Source: Margaritifera margaritifera
Taxonomy: Eukaryota > Mollusca > Bivalvia > Unionida > Margaritiferidae
Length of the DNA stretch: 64,000 nt
Assembly (NCBI GenBank): GCA_029931535.1
Contig: JAQPZY010001174.1
Coordinates: 1,240,001-1,304,000, forward strand
Direction of reading: 5' to 3'
The notes beneath the pieces were generated by a model. The model had not been told where the DNA came from. It was given only the letters and a program-made list of their open reading frames with translations, and did not search any database. A program made the translations under genes and the position numbers. Within the stretch, counting starts at the first letter, position 1; every line of letters begins with the position of its first letter. Positions 39,215-50,018 of this stretch are shown in pieces.

Positions 39215-40177
39215 TGTATTATAATTCTTTAATTCAGTAGCCTAAGCTATTAAAGTATACATGTACGTCAACAATGAGTTATTGTTTATGTCCAGGGAAA
39301 GTCGATAAGTATGTCGGTCAACTTAACACAACAAAGGTAAATCACGTGATTAGCGCGTACTGTTCATGGCCTATATCCTATGTCTTTATAGAAGTCAACA
39401 CTTTGTTGATTTGAAATTAAGGTATTGTTATTGTAGTGCGAAAGTACTTTTAAGCTGACATGCGCGACCTAGTTTCTGATTGGTTCAGTAAAAGTTGTTT
39501 ACTGGAGGATAGAATTGTTTTAGAACGTAGTTTCAGAGTTAAGGGTTATTCTCTTTTACGCAGTAACATGCTATATAATGTCATGTATTGACTGAACGCT
39601 CATTCTTATACAGTTACAGCAGATCATAAAGTTATTGAGAAAGATTGTTTATTATTTGTAAAATCAGCTGGTGGAAAATCTATTCTCTACGTAGTACAAT
39701 TTGGATTTAAGTACTATTGTTCAAGGAACTTAACAATATTCTATACAATTGCTTCAGACAGAAAGAGGAGGATTATTTATTGTTTGAGATTCAGCTTATT
39801 GGAAAATCTATTTCTAAATAGTACTTTTTGGATTACGTACTAAAGAACTGAACATTATGCAACTCCGTTGGAATTTACCTGGAATTAATATTTTGGATTT
39901 AGAACTGGAAATCATTGGTTCATCAGAACATTCCAGACCCATTCATTCGGAACAATCTTTCATTCGGAATACTTTGGATTAACTTTCGGATTAGTGAACT
40001 CTCTAGAACAATTTAAGACTAATTAAGGAAATTCTAAACTGTAAGTTATTTTTAATTCTTTCACTTTATTTGTTTGAAATATTTTATATTTTAGGAAATT
40101 AAATTTGTAATTGAGAAATAGTGAAAGCTTGTTTGAGTCGTTCTTTCTTTTGTTACATTTAACCCCTAGTGGTAACA
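39215..40177 (+). mobile_element. Solo LTR 4 (963 bp), TSD CCAT
   Basis: Begins TGTATTATAATT and ends GGTAACA, flanked by a perfect CCAT duplication at 39,211-39,214 and 40,178-40,181. It is a diverged relative of the other three LTRs: it shares ATTCATTCGGAACA, a GTAAGT...TTTAATT..CACTTT stretch and the final TTTTGTTACATTTAA...GTAACA. No internal coding sequence. Confidence 0.8.
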
Positions 40178-41804
40178 CCATACGAAATGAATTGTGTACT
40201 TGATTATTGTTTACATCTCGTATGATGCTCACTATCTATTGTTCTGTGTATCGACATATCTTTTTCTATCTATGTATCTAACAATCGATCAACTTGTGCT
40301 CGTCTTTAAATTATCAGTGGATGGGATACGTGGAAAGGGAAAGACATTGGGTGATGATTCAACCCCCGGCAAATGAACAGATGAAGATTATAAAATATAT
40401 CTTTTGATAAGGAAATGTATTCAAAAATTAAGAGTTTATTAATATGTATGCAGAAATTAAGAGTTTATTATCTCAGCTATAATTAAATTTCGTCTCACAT
40501 GAATGCAATGCAATATGGAAAAGTATCATCTGATCATTGTTTTTACTCACCTTTCAAAACTTTGCGACCGATTTCTGTTCTAAGAAATCACCTGAAGTCA
40601 AACAATCTTCCAAGTTGAATATCTGAGCGTTTTTCTACCGATTCATACATATATTTTGCCTCTTGGACCTCAGTTTTTGCTAAGTGAAATAACTTGATAA
40701 CGATCACTCGCCGCCATTGTTTTAGAAAACATTTCGAAATGTGCATCGATGTCATGACCTTCGCTAAGACAAGTAGATCAAATTTGATAAGTTCCGTTTT
40801 TTTTTAAAATGATCACTTCTATTTAGGCAGCATGGGATTGCGGACTACATGCAATATTTCATTACCTCCGAAATTGAAGAGCTTGACAACGTGCAAAACT
40901 GCTCACCTCCGAAACAAGATTTGCCCATGGAAGTGCTCCTAAAAGCATGGGGAATTTTACGTTTTGTAAAAAAAAAAAGTTAACACATTTTTACGACAAA
41001 TTGTACTTAGTTTAAATTACAATAGTTTAAATTACAATCAAGACATATATTAGATTGACCTTATCAAGTCATCAAAATAAACAAATTAAAAGGGCCAAAT
41101 TTTATTTAACTATTTTGTTACTCTTAACATACATACGTGTCCGCCGATCTGGTCAGCGTAGGGAAAATATCCAAAATTCTTTTGGTACCCTAAAGCTTTG
41201 TCAAAATGCACCATTTTCAGATCCTTACCGATTTTCTCTACTTTTTTATACTAATTTCTTGGCATCGTTGTTTTTTTCAAGCAGGGTAATAAGAATTTAA
41301 TCATCGCAAATAAAACGAAACATTTATAATAGACTGCTAATTTTCAATGTTTGGGTGAACCAATATAACTGTGAAAGAAAGGTCTGGTCATTAAACAATG
41401 GATGGGAGTGGAGAGACAATGCTCCTTTTACAACAGTGCTAAGTGAATACTTCCCTCAGCTGTAAGCAGGCCAGAGGAATGTAGACTTTCTTTTACGTTG
41501 GTATAATATTTTTTTCATCAAGAGTTCGTGTATAAAAGATAATTGATAATTTAAATAACCTAGTGGAAATAATATGCATTGTAGCTATTAGATGAAGAAT
41601 ATACTGCTGACATTATGAATACCGTGTGATGGATGTTAGGTTTGTGAGATAGGATCAATTTATTTTGTCTACTTTAATCATAATGCACACAATTTATGTT
41701 TGAAATTTAGCTTTAGTTCCTATCGTAAGCTCCGCAAATGTTACAGAAACAGAATTACAACACTGTCCATGTTCTCATTGTATCAGACAGCTACAGATTA
41801 AAAT
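40178..41804. other. Intronic DNA, nothing recognised
   Basis: No coding signature. A direct repeat of about 22 bp (AAATTAAGAGTTTATTA) occurs near 40,425 and 40,453. Confidence 0.45.
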
Positions 41805-41938
41805 AATCGTTATTCAGTTTGATGTTTGTCAATTCATATTGCGACTAAGAATACAGAAAAAAGACTAATCGTAATTAATCTTATTTCCGTATGCTTAGTC
41901 GCAATGTGAATTGACAAACATCAAGCTGAGTAACGATT
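41805..41938. repeat. Long hairpin (inverted repeat), about 49-bp arms
   Basis: The left arm (41,805-41,853) and right arm (41,890-41,938) match at all but a few positions through GATGTTTGTCAATTCA and TTGCGACTAAG, with a 36-base loop. It lies about 140 bp from macrodomain exon 2. A foldback MITE is likely. Confidence 0.85.
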
Positions 41939-42079
41939 TCTACATGGAAAGTTGGGCACAAAATACAAGGCACATTCAAGTTTTTTTTATAATAGCAAAT
42001 CCGTATTGCAAATAAATATATTTTTTGCTCTTGTTGAGATGGTGAAGTGACAAAGTAAAATTTAAAACAGTTCCAGTAC

Positions 42080-42271
42080 CTGCTTCGGATAGAAAACTAG
42101 ATATTGTCTTATATTTCTCACAAGCTGTTCTGACAGATAACAGAATGTCTGTATTGTTGTCCACGAAATGTACATCGGTAATTAGGTGTGTAGGACCATG
42201 TTTATTGTAGTCTTTGATGGATTTGAGATATACCTCTGCATATATGTTAAAATCCGTTGAAGCAGTGCTAT
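42080..42271 (-). CDS. Macrodomain-gene exon 2: C-terminal part of a macrodomain
   Basis: Acceptor CCTTTTTCAG, donor GCAG|GTACTG, 192 nt, phase 1 in and out, no stops. The product runs DFNIYAEVYLKSI, then HLITDVHFVDNN, then LLSVRTACEKYK, which is the last helix, last strand and closing helix of a macrodomain fold. It joins in phase to the exon at 44,841-45,466, whose product stops just after the domain's second ligand loop. Macrodomains bind or hydrolyse ADP-ribose; PARP14-like and related immune proteins carry several in a row. The same exon type is repeated at the start of exon 1, so the gene has at least two macrodomains. Confidence 0.75.
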
Positions 42272-42764
42272 CTGAAAAAGGAAAGGCCCTTTATATAACG
42301 ACAGTGTATGGAATATATAGGCATCTATATTGTTAGAAAAATGGAATGATTAACATGTTTACTTAATCGGAAAGAAGTACATTATTGAATAGCTTGATCA
42401 ATAAATTGTGCTTATGTCTATTGCTCACCCGACATGATCAATTAATATGCCCACGCTGCAAGCAGTGGGGCATTAAAATAAAGTAATTTGAAGACTTATC
42501 TATTTTGATAACAGACGGCTATATTCAATGGTGGATCAGCATCGTTGTAAAAAATTTGGATGCCCAGATGTCAGCCTGCTTCACATTGTTTAGAAAAGTG
42601 AAAGCTTAAAGTAGCAAATGCTGACTGCCATAATGCAAACATGAATCTAATTCATTAACCAACGAATTCAATCATGTTCATTAGTTAATCGCGATAAGAT
42701 TGTAAGCAAGATTGAAAAAAGACCAGTAAATGTTGACAAATAAAATTTGGAAAGCACATTTTTA
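42272..42764. other. Intronic DNA
   Basis: No feature is recognised in this stretch. Confidence 0.5.
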
Positions 42765-43330
42765 AGCACATGAAGAAGATCTGATTAGATTTTCAGGCCA
42801 TTGAAAGATTTTATCTTTTTTTTTTTTTTTTTTTTTTACACACATTTTGTATATTTTGGGACTTTTGGATGAATAAAAATGCTAGCATGATTGCGTATAA
42901 ACCACTTGAGGTATGGATATAAACTTTAATAGGTAATTTTATATTTATAAGAAGAGGACCTAATAAAATGTTTAGGCCATTGCATGAATCTATTAATTTC
43001 TTTACACATGTTTAAACTTTTTGGACTTGGACTTTTTTGACACAAACATTGTTAGCAGGATTATGAAACAATCACTCGAGATAGATAAAGTATATTTGGT
43101 AAGCATATTTGTGTTGATATGTAAATGATGTGATTATATTGTTATTGTATTTGTTTTTAAAATTATGCTCTTTGCGCATTTTTGACAGTTTGGTAATTAG
43201 ACATTGTTGACAAAAACTTGTTAGCACAATTAAGTAAAACCAACCATATGGTAGACAAATAGTATTTGGTGTACGTATCTATATGCATATGTAGATAACA
43301 TAATTAAATTGTAATGGAATTTTGCCAGTA
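42765..43330. repeat. Diverged tandem array, ~177-bp period, about three units
   Basis: The motif AGGCCATTG recurs at about 42,797 and 42,975, and the stretch TG(C/T)TAGCA..ATT is found in three successive units near 42,885, 43,050 and 43,215, each followed by a similar GTAT/GATA-rich tail. Units differ widely, so the array is old. The period is in the range of invertebrate satellite monomers. A 22-T run at 42,818 interrupts the first unit. Confidence 0.65.
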
Positions 43331-44840
43331 TTTTAAAAGTTTTGTTTAAACTTTTCACTTTTTAATTTTAATCTTTTTGGTTTTTGTATGTCTGCAGTGG
43401 AAACACGCGTTTTACATATGCAAATCTATTATAACACAGCTTCTCCGCAATTAACTGATTTTCAACAAAATCTTACATTAAGACTTTTTCAATGATGCAG
43501 ATTCATAAAACAGGGATTCCACACGATATTTTGTTGTTATTGTCTCTTTTCAATATATAAACCGCCAAACAGGAATTGATTATTGAATTGACAATTTCAT
43601 GGATAAAATGTAACCAACGATGTCAAGGCTGAATAAAATATAATTACAAAAAAAAAAAAAGAGAAACATTCAACCATTGCATGTAAGAAATTTTCTTAAT
43701 TATATCAAAATTAATTTGACAGATGGCATGTAGTCGTAAATTCCTTTTATAAATATTTATACAAGTAAGGTCTTACATTTAACATATGGCCGACATATAC
43801 AGTTACTCGAATGCTAATAAAGGCACAAGAAACGTTTTCCTACAGAAGAAAAGGGAAACACACAAACATATATAAAAAGATCACAAACGCGTCGAACAAC
43901 TAAATATTTACTTCTTAGCACAGAGAAAGCACAACATTCGGACTTTGATCCAATTGTCTATTTCTTCACATTTTTACATGCGGTCAGGTGTGTCTATGAA
44001 AACTAACTGTAGTTAGATTTGTTGCTGTTCCCCTTTTAATTGGTCATGCCCATTCTTCCTCCTCGCGTCAGTCAGTGAGTCGGGTCGAATGTCGATGTGT
44101 CTCTGCGTTCATTCGTCCATTCGTCCCTCCGTCAGTCAGTCACTCAGTTCACGTTGTAGTCTGATCTTCAGCATCACCCACTGAGAGAGCGTGATCATAT
44201 TTCGCATTATGTTTCAGGTGTATGAGCAGTTGACAACGAATGTATCGAATCTTGGGTGCAGCCCCAGGAAAGGAGTGAGAATCGATGAAAGGTCGCATTT
44301 TCAAATATCATATTGACTCTTCTTTGTAATATGAACATCGTCTACACCTGTTCAGGAAGGGTGGTGTTGTAGGAGGATGAGGATAAACAAATGGTTTCAA
44401 ATCCCGAATGCATCCCCGGGGAATGGAGGGGTTTGGAGGGAAGAAGGGTAGAGCAGATGGCCGCAGACATTTGTAATGGCTTTCATACATGTCTCTAATG
44501 GACCTCTGTTACTAAATCAACATTAATTAACATTACTTCATTTTTATCCATTGTATTACTTTCATTATACACCAATGACATTTCATGATTTACCATCACA
44601 AATAACACTTCAAAAGGACTTTATACAGGCAAAGTGTGTCTCATACAAGGCTTATACATTTCTATCCCAAATCGGAAGCAGTTAGAGACATGTGAGCCCT
44701 GTATAAAATACATTTTCGAATATCTATCCCCTGCTTTTCCATTGTTTTATGGACTGTTTTCAGTGTATAAAAATTTTTTGATCATAAAATAAACTTATAC
44801 TAAGCAATGTTGAACAGATAATAGTTATGCAAGTACTTAC
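43331..44840. other. Intronic DNA with a possible proline-rich exon
   Basis: A minus-strand frame at about 44,355-44,507 reads LRPSALPFFPPNPSIPRG and PHPPTTPPFLNR and is preceded by an AG (GTAACAG) and followed by GTGTAG. The flanking exons already join in phase without it, so at best it is alternative. GTCAGTCAGT and CATTCGTCC short repeats occur near 44,070-44,150. Confidence 0.35.
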
Positions 44841-45466
44841 CTGCACGCATCGCTGGCATGGCTATTTTACAGAACCCATGGGTTTCAGCAGCAAGGAAAA
44901 TGTTCAAAATGGTCTCGCTGAGTTTCGTGACATATTTGTCTTTTTCGGAAGCTGAACTCCAGCTTCTTGGTACTACACAATGAATGATACCTTTGTATGG
45001 CAAATTTCCAGCCGAAGTAACCAAAGTCTCACCTTCTTTTAATGGTCCATGTACTATCACATACTTTCTATACTCTTCTATCATCTTCTTTCCAGCTCTA
45101 TCGGATATAATACTGTCTATTCCTACAGTATCCTCCATGCCACTCCAGGCAGTACTGACTATAGTGTCAACACCTTCCACATCTACAATAGAGCCTTGAG
45201 ACACATGTATCGTGATTCTATCAGCCTTGAAACTGTAAGGTAAGCTCGTACTTTTATTTTCACTGGGATTACAAGAGTGTGTGAATATATGTTTTCCTGC
45301 ACGTGTCCGTCTTTCCATTTCTTGCATGCTGTCTTAATAACAGATATAAATTTGTTTGTTTCCACAAAATACACATCAGTGACGACCGTTGAGAAGTTTT
45401 GTATTTCGTAGCATGTGAATGTTTTGAATGCTACACAAATACTGACATCGGGTAGAAGTTAATCGA
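44841..45466 (-). pseudogene. Macrodomain-gene exon 1: end of one macrodomain and most of the next
   Basis: Acceptor TATTTTTCAG and donor GTGCAG|GTAAGT bound 626 nt. The first part (CVAFKTFTCYEI, VVTDVYFVETNKF, KTACKKW) aligns codon by codon with exon 2 and is the end of an upstream macrodomain. The second part, in another frame, carries a whole macrodomain start: ADRITIHVSQGSIVDVEGVD, TAWSGMEDTVGID, NLPYKGIIHCVVPRS and IAMPAMRAG. Ligand residues are poor: the usual Asn-Ala-Ala-Asn loop reads STAW. A TAA at 45,459-45,461 and a one-base frame shift near 45,300-45,330 break the exon, and its length is off by one for a phase 1-1 exon. It is either a decayed gene or carries assembly errors. Confidence 0.75.
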
Positions 45467-45757
45467 CTGAAAAATAGTGTTAAATACAAATCAATACTTA
45501 AACACAAATTGGTTTAATTCTTATCAGTGGTGGGGGAATATCAGGAGCTTAAGAAACTGTAGCCAAATTGCAATAATGAAATAAATTGACATTTTCATCT
45601 TAATTCGTTTAAGAACTACGTATATGAATGCATGTGGTAGAACACCTCTGCACTATCCAGAGTGTTTAACGTTTTCTAATAAAACATTTTGCTTTCGTCA
45701 TTAAAAAAATACGTTACACTATCTTTTATCTCAGGCCTTAAGATGTGTTACATAAAG

Positions 45758-45790
<33 letters not shown>

Positions 45791-46463
45791 AGGAAGAATA
45801 ATATATATGTTGACGTGCATATTCTTATGACCAGTTTATTGCAGATGAGCCGAGAATATTAAAAATGGTCTCAAAGTTTATTAGGACGCCTGCAATTTCA
45901 AGATCTATCTCTAATTTTGGCTGTATTAGTAAATGATGTATATGTAGTTTACTTTATCAGCCAAAGTAACCAAATGCTTGCTTACTTTTAATTTCCCATG
46001 ACTTTTCACATGTTCACTACACTCTTTATCTACTGTGTTTCTTGCCATACAGAACACAGCATTGGTTGCACATGATGTAGTTATAAGTCCCCATTGGCTG
46101 CACTTACTATGATATCAACGATTTAAATGGCATGAATTCGGGTATAAACAAATCTAGTTTGTTAGAGTCCATGATTAATAAAAGATGAATATGCTTACCT
46201 TGATTTCTCCAAGTGTCTCTCCTAAAAAAAAATGCTTGATTCAGGACGTTGAATTTATATTCTGCTGAGTTGTTGTACAGCTGGATTCCTGACTATGATA
46301 TACTTAAATTTCAGATTGACGCTTTTATGAAATAACCGTTAAAACGCTATATCGTTCTTTGTTATGGCAAGTAGTCAGACTCTGGTCAAGAACCTTTTAA
46401 GACAAAGTATTTAAATGTCTCTCCATTAAAGCAATTAAATGGTTGGACTTATTTTTGACAATG
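45467..46463. other. Intron or upstream region of the macrodomain gene
   Basis: A 23-nt minus-strand segment at about 46,200-46,222 is framed by TTTTTTTTAG and GTAAGC and could be a micro-exon, but nothing else supports it. A run of about 29 A starts at 45,760. Confidence 0.4.
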
Positions 46464-46720
46464 TATTACCGTCGGCCCTATGTCACTATTCTAATGGAAG
46501 CTACGAGTGCGTGAATAGAGGGATAATAACAATACGAGATAGAGCCGGCCGATCACGGTTCCAATCCCGAAACCATTTCTAGATTTCCCATGACTTTTCC
46601 CACTGAGGATTTTTCACACAAGCGTGCATCCTGTGTGGGCCCCACAGCAAAGTTTTCACTGGGTGCCCCAGTCACGGTGACATCACAGGCAGATCGATAT
46701 ACACAGGCAAACATTTACTT
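46464..46720 (+). repeat. Left arm of a ~250-bp inverted pair flanking the provirus
   Basis: The core GAGCCGGCCGATCACGG, then TTTCTAGATT.CCCATGACTTTT.CCCACT, then GTGCATCCTGTGTGGGCCCC and CACAGCAAAGTTT, recurs in inverted orientation at 59,297-59,553. Similarity extends about 80 bp before and 60 bp after the core, at perhaps 70-80 percent by eye. GATCACGGTTCCAATCCCG resembles a tRNA B box, so a SINE family is possible; terminal inverted repeats of the provirus are the alternative. Confidence 0.75.
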
Positions 46721-46784
46721 CGATTTTCACTGCCCGTAAATCAGTTACCTGTTTTTGGTTGCTAGTGCCCTGGTTCTGTATCTG

Positions 46785-47300
46785 CGCACGAAGTCGTCGG
46801 AAATGTTCCATTTTCGCCAACACAGTCTCGAACTCTGCCATGGTAATTGTTTTATCTTCGATGGCTACCGAGTATAGTTTACTGATTGTATTAAGACTGA
46901 GTTATGCCGTCGCGAGAAGTTCTGAATAGCCGCGTATTCGCGAATACTGCCGTAAACAATTATTTTGCCAGCGCAGCCTGCGACACCGGTTACTGCGGAT
47001 ATAGCCCCGACAGCAAATCCGACTGGTGTACCTATCATGGTTGCTTTAGTCACAATTCCAACAACACCAAGGCCAATGGTGGTCGCGGAGGTGATTCCGC
47101 AAATAACATCTACGACCACACACACGAGTTTATATTTCGCGAGTAAAACGTTTTTTTTTTTTTTTTTTTTGTTCTTTTTGCGATTTCATCTCGCAGCTGT
47201 TGTTGCGCTTCAATTATTTTCTCATGTCGGTAACTTTGAGGGTTCATCACAGTTCTTCTATTAATATTTTCAGTATAGAGAATAATTTCTCGACAAGCTG
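46785..47300 (-). pseudogene. Hydrophobic glycine-rich protein of the provirus
   Basis: A Gln/Glu/Lys-rich helical start (EAQQQLRDEIAKRTK, near 47,200) is followed, after a frame break at the 21-T run (47,150-47,170), by a long hydrophobic Gly/Ala/Val region (KLVCVVVDVICGITSATTIG to AISAVTGVAGCAG), then after another frame break near 46,905 by VAIEDKTITMAEFETVLAKM. The layout of coiled coil, hydrophobic glycine-rich stretch and acidic helical tail is common in invertebrate Maverick elements and has a relic in copy A at 8.26-9.28 kb. A virion minor or membrane-interacting role is inferred, not shown. It is the outermost gene on this side, next to the left inverted arm. Confidence 0.6.
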
Positions 47301-47551
47301 GCCTTGTTCAGCAGCATTTTTCTTTACTGGTACAACTGCCATACAATCATAGAAAATATCTTCCTGGGAAATGTTTATGTATCCGGCGATTGTGAGTTCC
47401 TGGGGCTTGGTACCACGCCACGGCCATATAGAACCATACTAATTACGCCTTTGATTTGTGCCTCTAATGGATCTATTTCGTGCAAGAACTGTTACACGGA
47501 CAAGTGCGTCCTTGTTGAATAACAGTTGAGATCTTTCTCTTCTTAGATGAG

Positions 47552-47911
47552 TCAGTGTTGGTTTAACACAATCGCTGGGGAATGTAACCGGGTGGATTCG
47601 GCGGTGAATTTCACTTCATCGTTGTAGAAACAGTCTTTGGCCGATTTCACGCCCGACGGTGACGTCTCCTTTTCCCTGGTGTTTTGGCGCGCTAATGCTA
47701 TGACTCCCAGCCGGCCTTGAGTTGGTAGTGGCACACCCGGCAGGTGGTAACAACGGTCGATTTCTATATTGCCCCCGTGTAGATTATATTTGAGTGTATA
47801 TGAGGGTCTGGTAACACCACTCTGAAGCAGATATTCGTCGAATAGTGGAATAAAATTGCTATTGGTCCAACACCACTTCGGTAAATTCCGAAACATCATC
47901 ATCACGTTCAT
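47552..47911 (-). CDS. Unrecognised provirus protein
   Basis: One hundred and nineteen codons without a stop. Notable are WTNSNFIPLFDEYLLQSG, HGGNIEIDRCYHLPGVPLP and a charged end. No family is recognised. The region 47,300-47,550 between it and the next gene has no clear frame. It could be part of a larger structural gene broken by indels. Confidence 0.35.
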   Translation of the reverse strand: MNVMMMFRNLPKWCWTNSNFIPLFDEYLLQSGVTRPSYTLKYNLHGGNIEIDRCYHLPGVPLPTQGRLGVIALARQNTREKETSPSGVKSAKDCFYNDEVKFTAESTRLHSPAIVLNQH

Positions 47912-48160
47912 AATCCATTACATATATGTTATGATCAATCTTAAACACAAACGCCAAAGACGGTTAAGTACCCTTCCGGATAGATGTTGAATACTTCAAA
48001 CTGACTTTCATCTCCTGCGGCCATTGATGTTGATATTGTATATGTAAAATATTATACAACATTGACGGTTTTGTTTATACGTGATATTGGTGACAAAAAA
48101 CAAGATGCCTCTGATCATTTATCAACATTACCATTCTACCCCACCCACCTTAACTTCCGG

Positions 48161-48716
48161 CTAAGATAAGTATGATCCAAACTCACGCACCTTTAAGATG
48201 TGACGTTTAGATCTATCAGAGCCATTTTCAAGAGACTGAAAAACAAGTCGACCATTTGCTAAGGTTACGACGTCAGTTTGTTCATCTGTTTGTTTGGGTA
48301 ATATTCCTTGAATTTGACTCCATAAAGTTACTACACGTACTGGTAAGGATACGGCTGATAGCACCTCGGCGGCCTTTACATCCACATTGTTTCATCTCAG
48401 TATTGGTAACATCGACGTAGTATTTGATAAAAGCAACCGACACGCCGGCGTCTCTGATTCGCTCGTTCCCAGTGATTTCGGCCAGGTTTTTCGCGATGGC
48501 GCCTTGAGGCGTCAAAACAATATCGTTGATGTCCACTTTGGACGTTTGCAGTTTTCCAGTTTGATCTTCGAAAATCACAAGCTCTCCGGGGTCAACGTCA
48601 ACAACAACCCGAATGGTAAACTCAGTCAGATCGGCTTTGGTAGCAAACCTGGTCATATCTACATCAGCGCCGCGTCGGGTCGCTGCGCTTGTGCGTCCGT
48701 AATTATCAACAGACAT
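48161..48716 (-). pseudogene. Unrecognised provirus protein with one frame shift
   Basis: The ATG at 48,714-48,716 lies 17 bp beyond the protease stop, a viral-type spacing. The first frame (to about 48,370) has an acidic beta-rich look: ADLTEFTIRVVVDVDPGELV, KVDINDIVLTPQGAIAKNLA, FIKYYVDVTNTEMKQCG. The frame then shifts near 48,380 to one that continues KAAEVLSAVSLPVRVVTLW and ends with a stop at 48,161. The total of about 185 codons is coherent, suggesting one recent single-base lesion. Function unknown; a structural protein is likely by position. Confidence 0.5.
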
Positions 48717-48733
48717 TTGTACATGTTTTAAGT

Positions 48734-49130
48734 CTAGCTTCTAAGTAATGATGCAAAATCAATAAGTGCTTGAGGGGTCGGGCTGCTTTCCGCGAGTGCA
48801 TGCAGTGCTTCAACAACAAGATGTCCACATATTGGGCCGTCCATCCGAGTTTGCTACGGTAGTGGCAAATAAAACAGCGGTGGCACGCTGGCACCCCTGA
48901 AGTGTCTATGTAAATAATCAACAACTTCACGTGGCGGTGCAAACCCGTATGAGTCAACATACTAAAGATGCCGAGGCGCTATCGTGTATGCAATCCAATG
49001 AGTTCCAGGTTCAGTTGTTGAATCCAGGTTAATAATACCTGCTTCCCACGTGCGTGGAATCACTGACGCAAGTTCATCCTACATAAAGACACTTCGGAAA
49101 TGCCTGACTGACTTTGTCTTCGTGAGTAAA
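48734..49130 (-). pseudogene. Adenovirus-type cysteine protease (Maverick PRO)
   Basis: One frame holds the whole C5/Ulp1-type protease: HFRSVFM, then AGIINLDSTTEPGTHWIAY with the catalytic His, YVDSYGFAPP with the catalytic Asp, then QTRMDGPICGHLVVEALHAL with the oxyanion Gln and catalytic Cys. It ends in TAG at 48,734-48,736. Three internal stops, all TAG, lie at 49,079-49,081, 48,962-48,964 and 48,854-48,856, with no frame shift. These proteases mature capsid proteins in adenoviruses and are a hallmark of Mavericks. All four active-site residues survive, so only the stops inactivate it. The true start was not determined. Confidence 0.85.
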
Positions 49131-49468
49131 TACAAAAAATGGTTAATGGATGCGCTTTCGTGACTGTCAAAGGCAAGACCACAACCGAAGACCTTTTGGA
49201 GTCGTCACAATTAGTCAAAGACTGAGGGTATTTTGGGTAGTCGAAGACCTTTGCCTTTTTTATTCGTTTACAAGACACTATACGTCCACCAACCGAATTT
49301 TTCAGAGCCATCACGGATGCTGTTCCGGGAGTCGCAGCCGCCAACAACGCCAATTGGCTCCAAAAATAGCCTCGCGAACATCTCTTCAAAACCCAAATAT
49401 GTTACTGACAAGAATCGCACACGAAAGCGATAATGAGGCACATGAAGTTGTCCTTGACACTGAAGAAA
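49131..49468 (-). other. Provirus stretch of unclear coding content
   Basis: A minus-strand frame at 49,060-49,389 reads RGYFWSQLALLAAATPGTAS followed by basic residues and could be a small core or membrane peptide; it overlaps the start of the protease. The capsid frame stops at 49,469 well short of full length, so a deletion may join here. Confidence 0.35.
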
Positions 49469-49999
49469 TCAAAGGTTGTAATTATTATTGGTGCCAATTA
49501 CACCAGGCGTTTGCGCATCCCCCGCCGCGTTTCTGGCGTTTCCAATGGTATATGGGACACAATCTGCATTGTTGGATCCATTATTATGAAACATCATAGA
49601 CGGGTCAGCGGATCTTGCATAATCATCGCTGTATCTGGCGTGTCCAATAATCGTCGTGGCAATGTCAACGTTGCTCAAACATGCTTCGATGTATTTTCCA
49701 TCAATGAGATAACGTGCGCTGCTGAACAATGCGATGATACCGTTGTTGACAAATCCAACCCGGGCAACGTCGGGATAATTAGCATTGTCGCTTTGTACAA
49801 GTTTTCCATCGATTTCTAAGAAGGCCTCACACGGGAGAAAATACCGAGACGTATCATGCACTTACAATTCTATTCCTTCTATTTGATTAGGCTCCATAGG
49901 CGGGTATGAATACTACTGAAAATTTCTTTTGCTTCGATCTATCATCACTGGCACGCCTATGTCAAACGCGATATCGGGCACTTCTTTGAATTTTGCCAT
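49469..49999 (-). pseudogene. Capsid-type protein, N-terminal fragment
   Basis: ATG at 49,997-49,999, then a 177-codon frame with two stops (a TAG after RNFQ and a TAA before VHDTSRYF). The middle reads CEAFLEIDGKLV, RVGFVNNGIIALFSSARYLIDGKYIEA and TTIIGHARYSDDYARSADPS. This pattern is that of the large capsid-like protein found in many invertebrate Maverick elements, thought to be a double jelly-roll major capsid protein. Full-length relatives are over twice as long, so the C-terminal half is missing here. The assignment rests on recognition of the family pattern and should be checked by structure search. Confidence 0.55.
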
Positions 50000-50018
50000 G
50001 GTGAAACTTTATACATTA

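Noticed and set aside
45304..45327. Translation start of a stand-alone macrodomain protein at the ATG near 45,327
   Set aside because: The codons upstream in another frame continue the same exon and align with exon 2, so this is an internal position after a frame shift.
48387..49819. Plus-strand frames across the provirus (up to 149 codons)
   Set aside because: GC-rich antisense of the minus-strand protease, capsid and neighbour genes; no known motif.
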